From: Lunatibacter salilacus
Lineage (GTDB): Bacteria; Bacteroidota; Bacteroidia; Cytophagales; Cyclobacteriaceae
Assembly (NCBI RefSeq): GCF_009797935.1
Contig: NZ_VOLC01000008.1
Span: 124,001 to 188,000, forward strand
DNA length: 64,000 nt
Direction: 5' to 3'
A program made the position numbers and the translations under genes. Positions 44,985-53,379 of the stretch are shown in pieces (the first letter of the stretch is position 1; each line of letters opens with the position of its first letter). The notes under the pieces are model-generated. The model searched no databases and was not told the DNA's origin. It saw only the letters and a program-made list of their open reading frames with translations.

Positions 44985-46346
44985 CTATTTGTTCTTCCAC
45001 TTACTTTTCGTTTTCATCTGATTACGGTTTCTTTTGGCTTTGGAATTTTTGTTTCCGCGTTTCTTTTCCAAAGGCTTTGCGGGGTTGGTTTTTGGCCGCT
45101 CTTTCTTGTCGTGAAAGGCCCCCTTAAAATCAGGATCATCTCGTCTCTTCTGTAAATCCAGTTCACGTTCGTATCCCTGCTTTTCCTCATAGGGGGTAGG
45201 AGCTATAGGAACTTCCTCGGGAATGGGTGCTTCCGGCACCTGCATCCTGATAATGGACTCAATCCGCTCAAAGTGATATACCTCTGCTGGATTGATAAAG
45301 GTAATGGCAGCTCCGTCTTTTTCCGCCCTGCCGGTACGGCCTATACGGTGTACGTAGTCTTCATAGATAAGAGGCACGTCAAAATTTATTACGTGGCTTA
45401 CCTCCGTGATATCCAGCCCCCGAGCCGCCACGTCGGTGGCTACTAGGATGCGCACATCCCCGGCCTTGAAGAGGTCCATGGAGTTTATTCTCGTATTTTG
45501 GCCTTTATTGGCATGGATGACTTTGACTTCACCAATATCCCTGCGTTCCAAAAAGTGAAACACCGCTTCTGCATTTTTCTTGGACTTGGTAAAGACGATT
45601 ACCCGATTCAGCGTTTCCTTTGTAAAGAGGTGCTCCAGGAGGTCGATTTTGGTTTTGATGTTGGGAACATAATATTTGACTTGCTGAATAGTTTCAGCAG
45701 TAGTGGCCTGGGGAGCGATTTCAATTTTCTCAGGAAATTCCAAAAACTCCTGGGAGAGCCGTTCTATCCGCTCATTAAAGGTGGCCGAGAACAACAAATT
45801 TTGGCGCTTGACGGGAATGATTTCCAGTATTGCCCTGATCTGCGGCATAAAGCCCATATCCAGCATCTTATCGGCCTCATCCATCACCATGGTTTTGATG
45901 TCCCTTGTGTAGACCTCCCCCCGTTTGTACAAATCCATAAACCGTCCCGGTGTGGCAATGATCAGATCCACGCCTTTTTGCACGGTTTCTATTTGCGTTT
46001 TCGGACCCAATCCGCCAAAGAGGCTGACATACCGCAGGTCTGTGTGCTTGCCAAAGCGAATCACCTCCTGCTCAATCTGTAGGACAAGTTCCCGGGTTGG
46101 AGCCAATATTAGCGCCCTGGGATGATTTCCTTGGGCATATTTTATTTTATACAAAATGGGCAAAACATATGCTGCTGTTTTTCCAGTACCCGTCTGGGCA
46201 ATTCCCAGAATGTCATGTCCAGCAAGGGCTAGGGGTATGGCCCTATCCTGAATGGGGGTCGGTTTTTCATAGCCCGACTCCGCTACGGCCTCCAACAGCT
46301 GTTTGTTTAACTTAAATTTTTCGAAAGATGGTAGGCTATCGGACAT
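44985..46346 (-). CDS. DEAD-box ATP-dependent RNA helicase (RhlE-like)
   Basis: The 453-residue helicase has Q motif YEKPTPIQ (26-33), motif I QTGTGKT (51-57), motif II DEAD in VMDEADKMLDMG, motif III SAT (FSATF), and motifs V/VI with ATDVAARGLD and HRIGRTGR. The C-terminal tail of about 60 residues is Lys/Arg/Asn-rich (KKRGNKNSKAKRNRN) and probably binds RNA non-specifically. Such RhlE-type enzymes remodel ribosome precursors or mRNA in the cold. It diverges from the dihydroorotase gene: starts are 46346 and 46397. Confidence 0.95.
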   Translation of the reverse strand: MSDSLPSFEKFKLNKQLLEAVAESGYEKPTPIQDRAIPLALAGHDILGIAQTGTGKTAAYVLPILYKIKYAQGNHPRALILAPTRELVLQIEQEVIRFGKHTDLRYVSLFGGLGPKTQIETVQKGVDLIIATPGRFMDLYKRGEVYTRDIKTMVMDEADKMLDMGFMPQIRAILEIIPVKRQNLLFSATFNERIERLSQEFLEFPEKIEIAPQATTAETIQQVKYYVPNIKTKIDLLEHLFTKETLNRVIVFTKSKKNAEAVFHFLERRDIGEVKVIHANKGQNTRINSMDLFKAGDVRILVATDVAARGLDITEVSHVINFDVPLIYEDYVHRIGRTGRAEKDGAAITFINPAEVYHFERIESIIRMQVPEAPIPEEVPIAPTPYEEKQGYERELDLQKRRDDPDFKGAFHDKKERPKTNPAKPLEKKRGNKNSKAKRNRNQMKTKSKWKNK

Positions 46347-46396
46347 GATTTTATAATTTTATGGCGGCAAGTAAAAGGAAACCTAAAAGCAATACC

Positions 46397-47740
46397 ATGA
46401 AGAAGATACTGATCCGCGGTGCAAATATAGTAAATGAGGGCAAGATTATGCGGGGAGATGTGTATATAAAAGAAGGGATATTCTTTGCCGTCGGTGGGAA
46501 TTTGTCCGAATACGAAGTTGATGTGGAAATAGACGGGGAAGGGAAATACCTATTTCCCGGCTTGATTGACGATCAGGTACACTTCCGGGAGCCTGGATTG
46601 ACGCACAAAGGCGACATCTATACCGAAAGTAAAGCCGCTGTTGCCGGGGGAATCACTTCCTACATGGAGATGCCCAATACCCAACCGCAAACAACTACAT
46701 TGGCCTTATTGGAAGAGAAATATTCCATGGCTGCGGAAAAATCCCTGGCGAATTTTTCCTTTTACTTTGGGGCGACGAATGACAACTTGGAGGAATTACT
46801 TCAAGTAGATCCCGCCAATGTCTGCGGTATTAAAGTTTTTCAGGGATCTTCAACCGGAAACATGTTGGTCGACAATCCCGAAAGCCTGGAAAGTATTTTT
46901 AGGGAATGCAAGTTGCTCATTGCCACCCATAGCGAAAACGATCAAATCATTAAAGCCAATCTGGAAAAATACAAGGACGAATTTGGAGATGATATTCCTG
47001 TATCCTGCCATCCCAAGATACGTTCTGAAGAAGCGTGTTACGATGCTTCCAAAAAGGTAGTGGACCTGGCTAGAATGTATGGCAGCAAATTGCATGTACT
47101 TCATATCAGTACAGCGAAAGAAGTAATGCTCTTTGATGAAGACCTTCCGTTAGAAACTAAACGTATTACCGCGGAGGCCTGTGTGCACCATCTCTGGTTT
47201 TCTGATGCGGATTACGAAGAGAAGGGGAATTTTATCAAATGGAATCCCGCCGTTAAAACAGCCGCGGACAGGGATGCTATATTAAAAGGAGTATTGGAAG
47301 GCAAAATCGATATTATAGCTACCGATCATGCGCCGCATACTTTGGAGGAAAAATCGGAATCCTACTTAAAGGCACCCTCAGGAGGACCATTGGTTCAGCA
47401 TAGTTTGGTCGCTTTGTTGGAGATGTATCATCAGAATAAGATTAGGCTTGAGGAGATAGTACAAAAAACCAGTCATAATCCCGCCATACTTTTTGAGATA
47501 GAGAAGAGGGGGTATATCCGGCCCGGGTACCATGCGGATTTGGTATTGGTGGATTTGGATGATCCTTGGGAGGTGAGCAGGGAAAATGTGCTGTCCAAAT
47601 GCGGATGGTCGCCTTTTGAAGGACAAACCTTCCAGTCAAAAGTAACCCATACGATTGTGTCCGGTCACTTAGCGTACGAAAATGGGACATTTCATGAAGA
47701 AGTAAAGGGAAGCAGGTTAAAATTTGAAAGAAAAATGTAA
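46397..47740 (+). CDS. pyrC: Dihydroorotase
   Basis: The amidohydrolase of pyrimidine biosynthesis closes carbamoyl-aspartate to dihydroorotate. I start it at ATG 46397 (447 residues). The alternative ATG 46361 adds a basic 12-residue stretch and leaves only 14 bases to the divergent helicase start. The metal-binding pattern is present: DDQVHFREPG near 60, THSE, CHPKIRSEEAC, HVLHIST, and the catalytic ATDHAPHT near 310. This is the class I, allantoinase-like branch. carB, at the other side of the window, acts earlier in the same pathway. The nearest downstream gene is tRNA-His, which has its own promoter. Confidence 0.93.
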   Translation: MKKILIRGANIVNEGKIMRGDVYIKEGIFFAVGGNLSEYEVDVEIDGEGKYLFPGLIDDQVHFREPGLTHKGDIYTESKAAVAGGITSYMEMPNTQPQTTTLALLEEKYSMAAEKSLANFSFYFGATNDNLEELLQVDPANVCGIKVFQGSSTGNMLVDNPESLESIFRECKLLIATHSENDQIIKANLEKYKDEFGDDIPVSCHPKIRSEEACYDASKKVVDLARMYGSKLHVLHISTAKEVMLFDEDLPLETKRITAEACVHHLWFSDADYEEKGNFIKWNPAVKTAADRDAILKGVLEGKIDIIATDHAPHTLEEKSESYLKAPSGGPLVQHSLVALLEMYHQNKIRLEEIVQKTSHNPAILFEIEKRGYIRPGYHADLVLVDLDDPWEVSRENVLSKCGWSPFEGQTFQSKVTHTIVSGHLAYENGTFHEEVKGSRLKFERKM

Positions 47741-47745
47741 GCAGT

Positions 47746-47778
47746 TATTGTCTTAATAGAAAAAGGATATTACCTTTG
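47746..47778 (+). promoter_or_regulatory. Complete Bacteroidota promoter for tRNA-His
   Basis: A -33 TATTG (47746-47750) and a -7 box TACCTTTG (47771-47778) are separated by 20 bases, the consensus arrangement of the Bacteroidota primary sigma factor. The tRNA begins about 40 bases downstream. This is the cleanest promoter in the window. Confidence 0.72.
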
Positions 47779-47817
47779 CATTCCATTACAGCGAAAGCAA
47801 TGTAGTCGATTTAATAC

Positions 47818-47892
47818 GGTGATTGTAGCTCAGCTGGTTAGAGCGCTGGTTTGTGGCACCAGAGGTCGCCGGTTCGAACCCGGTCATTCACC
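47818..47892 (+). tRNA. tRNA-His (GTG)
   Basis: The cloverleaf is clear. The anticodon loop is TTGTGGC with anticodon GTG between CTGGT/ACCAG arms. The D-arm is AGCTCAGCTGGTTAGAGC, and the T-arm is GCCGG TTCGAAC CCGGT. The extra 5' G(-1) opposite C73 is the identity element for His. The acceptor stem GTGATTG / CATTCAC has one U-U mismatch (pair 5:68). The 3' CCA is not encoded (CAA follows C73). A terminator follows directly. Confidence 0.96.
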
Positions 47893-47893
47893 C

Positions 47894-47931
47894 AAGGTCC
47901 TTTCTGTAATAAGAAAGGACCTTGTTTTTTT
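47894..47931 (+). terminator. Rho-independent terminator after tRNA-His
   Basis: An 11-bp stem (AAGGTCCTTTC / GAAAGGACCTT) with an 8-nt loop is followed by a G and seven T. It starts two bases after the tRNA. Confidence 0.93.
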
Positions 47932-47995
47932 AAAATAAGATGTCGAAAATGGCATCCTATTTGATAAGTTGGTCTGAAGTTTAAAAGGTAAAGAA

Positions 47996-48145
47996 ATGTT
48001 TAGATTATTTAATCCTTCAAAAAATTTCCCAAAAGTGCAGACTGTGAATATCAGAGATATTCAAATGTATATGGTAAAATTTGAGGAATCACTCAAGGCG
48101 TTGGAAGAAGTTCAGAAAGAGTCATTTAGTACAACATCGAGCTAA
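47996..48145 (+). CDS. 49-aa small protein of unknown function
   Basis: ATG 47996 is preceded by a purine-rich stretch (AAAAGGTAAAGAA) and opens 49 codons ending at TAA 48143-48145. The product starts MFRLFNPSKNFPKVQTVNI and has an amphipathic, Glu/Lys-rich helix in its second half (FEESLKALEEVQKES), followed by a Ser/Thr tail. A strong terminator begins immediately after the stop, and the tRNA terminator lies upstream, so it forms a separate small transcription unit. I do not recognise a family. Being flanked by two terminators makes it more likely real than chance. Confidence 0.55.
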   Translation: MFRLFNPSKNFPKVQTVNIRDIQMYMVKFEESLKALEEVQKESFSTTSS

Positions 48146-48146
48146 T

Positions 48147-48180
48147 AAAATGGGGATATTTAAAATATCCCCATTTTTGT
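48147..48180 (+). terminator. Rho-independent terminator after the 49-aa ORF
   Basis: Arms of 13 bp (AAAATGGGGATAT / ATATCCCCATTTT) around TTAAA are followed by T-rich sequence. It starts one base after the small ORF stop. Confidence 0.92.
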
Positions 48181-48273
48181 TTTCTTAAAATTTCAAATTG
48201 TTTTTTTCAAGATTTATTTTTCTTTCCAAAGGTTTAAACTATTTTTATAAAAACCTAAAAACTTTATGCTTAG

Positions 48274-50190
48274 ATGAGCTACATACATTTTGACAAGACT
48301 CAACTTATAAACCTGAATTATTCCTTGGAAAAAGAAATCATCCGTTCAAACAGGTCCGGATGCTACACAAGCACTACCATTATTGGGTGTAATACCAGGA
48401 AATATCATGGACTTTTAGTAGCCCCACAGCCACAGATAGATTCGCAGTTGCATGTGTTGCTTTCTAATGTTCATGAAGCCATTGTCCAAAAAGGGTCAAG
48501 TTTTAATTTGGGGATAAATAAATATCCCGGGAACTATTCTCCCAGGGGACACAAATATTTGGAGGATTTTGATTCGGAACCCAACCCTAAGCTTACTTAT
48601 CGGGTAGGAGGAGTGGTGTTGGAAAAGGAAATTATTCTGGACACCCATGTAGACCGAGTTATGGTCAAATACACACTGGTAGATGCCCATACACCCACTA
48701 AACTAAGAATTAGCCCCTATCTAGCATTCCGAAGTTATCATGCCTTATCCAAGGCTAACACCTATGTCAATAAGAAATTCGAAAAAATCAATCAAGGGGT
48801 AAAATTTCGCTTGTATGAAGCATACAGTGATTTATCGCTTCAGATTTCTAAGGAGAATGAATTTGTTCCAGCGCCTGATTGGTTCTACAATATTGAATAT
48901 ATTCGGGAGATTGAGCGCGGCTATGATTATCAGGAGGATTTATATGTACCCGGTTATTTTGAGTTTGATATTGAAAAGGGGGAGTCTATTATATTTTCGG
49001 CAGGTCTGGAGGAAGCTAATCCCGACAAATTAATACAGGCCTTTGATAATGAGGTAAGTAGAAGGACTCCCAGGGACAATTTTGAAAACTGCCTCAAAAA
49101 CTCTGCCGGGCAGTTTATCAGCAGGAGAAACGGAGAGACCCGCGTAATTGCTGGTTATCCTTGGTTTGGTTGGTGGGGAAGGGATACCTTTATAGCACTT
49201 CCCGGATTAACCCTTACACTTGGTGATACCAAGACATTTCTCGAGGTAATGGACACCATGTCTAGAGACCTTATGGGACCACTTTTCCCAAATGTTGGGA
49301 GTGGGGTAATGACCAACATGAATTCCATTGACGCACCGCTTTGGTATTTTTGGGCACTGCAGCAGTATGTTGTATTCACCGGAGACGAACAGACCATAAA
49401 GGACAAATATTTGGGAAAATGCAAGGGGATTATTGACGGCCTGCTTGAAGGCACCGAATTTAATATACATGTTCAGGAGGACGGCTTATTGTATGGCGGG
49501 ATGGACGGTACTGCACTGACCTGGATGGATGCAGTGACAGCTGACGGACCTGTAACCCAACGGCGCGGGTGTCCCGTAGAGATTAATGCCTTATGGTACA
49601 ATGCACTGAAATTCTACGAGAGTCTGACGGGTGATACAGAGATAGGTGATTTAGCAGAAAAAGTGGGAAAGAGTTTTGTAAAGGAATTTTGGGATGAAAA
49701 GAGGGGGTACTTGGCCGATGTGGTCGATGGAGATAAAAAGGACTGGTCAATCCGGCCCAACATGGTTTTTGCGACATCGCTTCCTTATTCCCCACTGTCC
49801 GAAGAGCAAAAGGACAGGGTTTTGGAAGTAATTAAAAGCAATTTATTTACAAACAGAGGGCTCAGAACTCTAGCCCCAAGCGACCCCTCCTACAAGGGAT
49901 ACTACCTCGGGAACCAATACGAGCGGGACAATGCCTATCATCAGGGCACAGTTTGGCCGTGGTTGATGGGGCATTTTGCAGAGGGGTATATCAAACTTCA
50001 CGGCAAATCCGGTAAGAAGTTTATAGAAACTATGGTCAGTAGTTTTGACGGTGTAATGACCCAATACGGGATAGGAACTGTAGCTGAAATCTACGACGGA
50101 GACCCTCCGCATAGACCTAAAGGGGCGATCTCCCAAGCTTGGAGTGTTGGGGAATTGTTAAGAATGAAATCAATAGTCAAAAACTATTAA
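48274..50190 (+). CDS. Glycogen debranching enzyme (amylo-alpha-1,6-glucosidase)
   Basis: The 638-residue protein has an N-terminal GDE_N-like beta domain (SGCYTSTTIIGCNTRKYHGLL near 30-50). A C-terminal (alpha/alpha)6 barrel follows, with AGYPWFGWWGRDTFIALPGL (about 290-310), DGLLYGGMDGTALTWMDA, and YHQGTVWPWLMGHF. It hydrolyses alpha-1,6 branch points of glycogen. It has no signal peptide, so it acts in the cytosol. It is the first gene of an operon with a GT4 glycosyltransferase (11 bases downstream) and a GH57 enzyme. Together these look like a glycogen/alpha-glucan turnover unit. Confidence 0.94.
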   Translation: MSYIHFDKTQLINLNYSLEKEIIRSNRSGCYTSTTIIGCNTRKYHGLLVAPQPQIDSQLHVLLSNVHEAIVQKGSSFNLGINKYPGNYSPRGHKYLEDFDSEPNPKLTYRVGGVVLEKEIILDTHVDRVMVKYTLVDAHTPTKLRISPYLAFRSYHALSKANTYVNKKFEKINQGVKFRLYEAYSDLSLQISKENEFVPAPDWFYNIEYIREIERGYDYQEDLYVPGYFEFDIEKGESIIFSAGLEEANPDKLIQAFDNEVSRRTPRDNFENCLKNSAGQFISRRNGETRVIAGYPWFGWWGRDTFIALPGLTLTLGDTKTFLEVMDTMSRDLMGPLFPNVGSGVMTNMNSIDAPLWYFWALQQYVVFTGDEQTIKDKYLGKCKGIIDGLLEGTEFNIHVQEDGLLYGGMDGTALTWMDAVTADGPVTQRRGCPVEINALWYNALKFYESLTGDTEIGDLAEKVGKSFVKEFWDEKRGYLADVVDGDKKDWSIRPNMVFATSLPYSPLSEEQKDRVLEVIKSNLFTNRGLRTLAPSDPSYKGYYLGNQYERDNAYHQGTVWPWLMGHFAEGYIKLHGKSGKKFIETMVSSFDGVMTQYGIGTVAEIYDGDPPHRPKGAISQAWSVGELLRMKSIVKNY

Positions 50191-50201
50191 AAGGATCTTT
50201 C

Positions 50202-51482
50202 ATGAAAGTATTAATGTTTGGGTGGGAATTTCCCCCTCATATCTCCGGAGGATTGGGCACCGCATGTTACGGGTTGGTGAAGGGACTGGCCCACCATAAG
50301 CAGGACATGATATTTGTTGTTCCCAAACTTTGGGGGGACGAAGATCCGCTGGCTGAATTTGTCAATGCAAGTGACATTGAAATTGACTACAGGGAAAAAC
50401 GCTTCAAACAAATTTGGAAGAATCTGACCTATCTAGAAGTTAGTTCATATTTGGTTCCTTACCTAAGTCCTGAACAGTATTCGTCCTACACCCAGGGTAT
50501 GAAGGAAGGCAGTGAAAACCTTGACGACAGTGTGTTCTCCACCAAGTTTAATTTTAGCGGGAAATATGGAAAGGATCTAATCCAAGAAGTGTCTAGGTAT
50601 GCGCTTGTTGCCGCCCAGATAGCCAAAGATAAAAATCACGATATAATTCATGCCCATGACTGGCTTGCCTTTCCGGCGGGAATTGCGGCAAAAACAATCA
50701 GCGGTAAGCCCCTGGTAGCTCACGTTCACGCCACTGAATTTGACCGGTCTGGCCAGACGGTAAATCAGCAGGTTTATGCCATCGAGCGTGCAGGCATGGA
50801 GGCGGCTGATAAAATAGTCGCTGTAAGCCAGCTCACAAAAAATACGATTGTAGCCAAATATGGAATTCCTGAGGAAAAGGTAGTAGTGCTGCATAATGCG
50901 GTCTTGGATACCAGTGCCATCACGTACAAGGCTACCAAGATGGTACCCGAAAAGATAGTTACCTTTTTGGGAAGAATCACGTTTCAAAAAGGCCCGGAAT
51001 ATTTTGTGGAGGCAGCGGCAAAAGTATTGAAAAGGGACGAAAATGTTCGCTTTGTAATGGCTGGATCGGGGGATTTGCTTAATCCCATGATCCAACGGGT
51101 AGCTGAACTACGGATAGGAACCAAGTTCCATTTTACAGGATTTCTTAAAGGGAATGATGTGGACCACATGTTTGCCATTAGTGACGTATATGTCATGCCT
51201 TCCGTGTCAGAGCCATTTGGGATTTCACCCTTGGAGGCGGTTCGCCACAATACTCCGGTGATCATATCCAAGCAGTCCGGTGTGGCCGAGGTTTTGCAAA
51301 ATGCAGTAAAAGTCGACTTCTGGGATATTGATGCCATGGCGGATGCTATCTTTGCCTTGCTGCATTACAATGGCATATCCAAGATGTTTAAGGAATTGGG
51401 TCGTGAGGAGCTCAAAAAATTGAAGTGGGAACACGTCGCTTTGAAACTTATCAATATTTACAAAGAAACCGTTAAAAAATAG
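50202..51482 (+). CDS. GT4-type glycosyltransferase, glycogen-operon type
   Basis: The 426-residue protein starts at ATG 50202; an earlier in-frame codon at 50139 lies inside the debranching gene. The N-terminal MFGWEFPPHISGGLGTA carries the sugar-nucleotide loop seen in glycogen-synthase-like enzymes. The C-terminal GT4 domain has VTFLGRITFQKGPEYFVEAA and the E-x7-E-like motif SEPFGISPLEA. Position between debranching enzyme and GH57 suggests alpha-glucan (glycogen or maltodextrin) synthesis. The exact acceptor is not shown. It is predicted cytosolic. Confidence 0.9.
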   Translation: MKVLMFGWEFPPHISGGLGTACYGLVKGLAHHKQDMIFVVPKLWGDEDPLAEFVNASDIEIDYREKRFKQIWKNLTYLEVSSYLVPYLSPEQYSSYTQGMKEGSENLDDSVFSTKFNFSGKYGKDLIQEVSRYALVAAQIAKDKNHDIIHAHDWLAFPAGIAAKTISGKPLVAHVHATEFDRSGQTVNQQVYAIERAGMEAADKIVAVSQLTKNTIVAKYGIPEEKVVVLHNAVLDTSAITYKATKMVPEKIVTFLGRITFQKGPEYFVEAAAKVLKRDENVRFVMAGSGDLLNPMIQRVAELRIGTKFHFTGFLKGNDVDHMFAISDVYVMPSVSEPFGISPLEAVRHNTPVIISKQSGVAEVLQNAVKVDFWDIDAMADAIFALLHYNGISKMFKELGREELKKLKWEHVALKLINIYKETVKK

Positions 51483-51485
51483 TAT

Positions 51486-52694
51486 ATGAGAACCATCTGT
51501 TTTTACTTTCAGGTACATCAACCCTATCGCCTAAAACCATACCGATTTTTTGAAATTGGAGATGACCATAATTATTGGGATGATTTCTCCAACAAGAGCA
51601 TCATGCGTAAAGTGGCCGAGAAATGCTACATTCCAATGAACAATTTATTGCTGGAGTTAATCCATAGGAATAATGGTGCCTTCAAAGTAAGTTTTTCGAT
51701 CTCCGGAACCTTTTTGGATCAGATGCAGGAATATGCCCCGGATGTGCTCGAAAGCTTCCAAAAACTGGTGGCAACAGGTCATGTGGAGTTGCTAAACGAA
51801 ACCTATGGACACTCCCTCTGCGCTTTGAAAAGCGAAAGCGAATTCAAGGACATGGTCCACTCACATCAGCAAAAAATAAAGGAACTCTTTAATGGATATA
51901 CCCCCAAAGTATTTCGGAATACAGAATTGATTTATTCCGATACCATCGGCAAGATGGTATATGAAATGGGATATGAAGGGATTCTGACTGAAGGGGCCAA
52001 GCATATCCTGGGATGGAAAAGCCCCAATTATGTATATGTTAATTCCTTGGAGCCCAAGCTAAAGGTACTGCTCAAAAATTTCCGACTCAGTGATGATATC
52101 GCTTTCCGATTTGGGGAGCCCAAATGGTCTGATTACCCGCTGACCACTGATAAGTTTGTCAAATGGATCAATCAGATACCCCAAGAAGAGGAAGTGCTGA
52201 ACTTGTTCATGGACTATGAGACCTTTGGAGAGCATCAGTGGGCGGAAACAGGAATTTTTGATTTTATGAAACACCTGCCGGAAGCGGTTTTTGCCGGTTC
52301 TGACTTTGGATTTTCCGCGCCATCGGAGGTGATTGCCCAAGCCTCCCCCGTAGGAATGATACATGTCCCTACTCCCATCAGCTGGGCGGATGAAGAGCGT
52401 GACCTTACAGCATGGTTGGGAAATGACCTTCAGGATGAGGCCTTTGACCGTCTGTATGAACTGGAAAAACGGGTCAAGAAATCCAAAAATCCGGATATCC
52501 ACCGGGATTGGAATTACTTGCAGACCAGTGACCATTTCTATTACATGTGTACGAAGTTTTTCTCCGACGGTGACATTCATGCCTACTTTAGTCCCTACGA
52601 GAGTCCTTATGAAGCCTTTATAAACTATATGAACGTGTTGAGTGACTTTATGCTTAGGCTAAAGGAGGAAGAACAGGCATCTGTCGCCAATTAG
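51486..52694 (+). CDS. GH57-family alpha-amylase / glucanotransferase
   Basis: The 402-residue protein carries the conserved GH57 regions. Motif 1 is HQPYR (11-15), motif 2 is SGTFLDQ (about 73-79), motif 3 is FRNTELIYSD with the nucleophile Glu147, and motif 4 is FMDYETFGEHQW with the acid/base Asp243. Several GH57 members are alpha-amylases, 4-alpha-glucanotransferases or branching enzymes. The length and the debranching-GT4 context favour a cytosolic alpha-amylase or glucanotransferase on storage glucan. It starts 3 bases after the GT4 stop and ends the operon at a terminator. Confidence 0.93.
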   Translation: MRTICFYFQVHQPYRLKPYRFFEIGDDHNYWDDFSNKSIMRKVAEKCYIPMNNLLLELIHRNNGAFKVSFSISGTFLDQMQEYAPDVLESFQKLVATGHVELLNETYGHSLCALKSESEFKDMVHSHQQKIKELFNGYTPKVFRNTELIYSDTIGKMVYEMGYEGILTEGAKHILGWKSPNYVYVNSLEPKLKVLLKNFRLSDDIAFRFGEPKWSDYPLTTDKFVKWINQIPQEEEVLNLFMDYETFGEHQWAETGIFDFMKHLPEAVFAGSDFGFSAPSEVIAQASPVGMIHVPTPISWADEERDLTAWLGNDLQDEAFDRLYELEKRVKKSKNPDIHRDWNYLQTSDHFYYMCTKFFSDGDIHAYFSPYESPYEAFINYMNVLSDFMLRLKEEEQASVAN

Positions 52695-52713
52695 ACTATT
52701 CTATAAAAATTCA

Positions 52714-52745
52714 AAGCCTCTGCAAGATATTACAGAGGCTTTTTT
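52714..52745 (+). terminator. Rho-independent terminator of the glucan operon
   Basis: A 9-bp stem (AAGCCTCTG / CAGAGGCTT) with a 10-nt loop and a T-run lies 19 bases after the GH57 stop. Confidence 0.92.
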
Positions 52746-52768
52746 GTGGTCCTCAAACTTTAAGGTTT

Positions 52769-53230
52769 TTATTCAGGTCTGTGGGTGAGTCGAAGCCCTC
52801 TCAAAAAATTCCTGAGAACCTGATCTTTGCAAGGTCGGTATTGGGATTGGGACGGATTGCGGAAAAACGCACTCAACTCGTGCTTACTGATATGTTGACC
52901 TGTCTTTGATAATATTTCCAACATGTCCTCGTCCTGAAGTGACAGGGCAATTCGGATTTTTCTCAACACGCCGTTATTACTTAGGGTTTTTTCAACTACG
53001 AGAGGTTTGTCATCCTTTTTACCCCTTTCTTTCACAATCCATCCATTTAGAAACTGGGCCAAGTCTTTGTCATAAATGGGTTTAAATGCAGGATCATCGT
53101 CTTTCTTTAGCCAGTCGGAGACCTCTGACCGGGTTGCTGGTCTTCCCCCCAATTCAAACAAGGACATCATTTGGTCATCACTGAAATCAAAGGTGTATCG
53201 AAGGCTTCGAAGGGTATCGTTATTATTCAT
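52769..53230 (-). CDS. DUF1456 family protein (YehS-like)
   Basis: The 153-residue protein contains two homologous halves, each starting with an (I/L)R-(x)2-(F/L)-x-DxxM pattern: LRSLRYTFDFSDDQMMSLF and VLRKIRIALSLQDEDMLEIL. This is the duplicated DUF1456 architecture of E. coli YehS. The function of the family is unknown. It is predicted cytosolic, lies downstream of clpB on the same strand, and the clpB terminator separates the two genes. Confidence 0.88.
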   Translation of the reverse strand: MNNNDTLRSLRYTFDFSDDQMMSLFELGGRPATRSEVSDWLKKDDDPAFKPIYDKDLAQFLNGWIVKERGKKDDKPLVVEKTLSNNGVLRKIRIALSLQDEDMLEILSKTGQHISKHELSAFFRNPSQSQYRPCKDQVLRNFLRGLRLTHRPE

Positions 53231-53313
53231 GCAGCGGAGTTGAGTTCAAATTATTATATAGCCAAAGATAGGAAACTTCTACTATAGAGCTTACAGATGG
53301 TCTGCCTTGATGC

Positions 53314-53345
53314 AAAAAAAGGCCCTGGAAACGTCCCAGGGCCTT
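53314..53345 (-). terminator. Rho-independent terminator of clpB
   Basis: On the minus strand a 10-bp GC-rich stem (AAGGCCCTGG / CCAGGGCCTT) with a 7-nt loop is followed by a T-run. It lies 35 bases beyond the clpB stop. Confidence 0.9.
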
Positions 53346-53379
53346 CGTTTGTACATTATTTGATTCTATTTTTGAGAAA

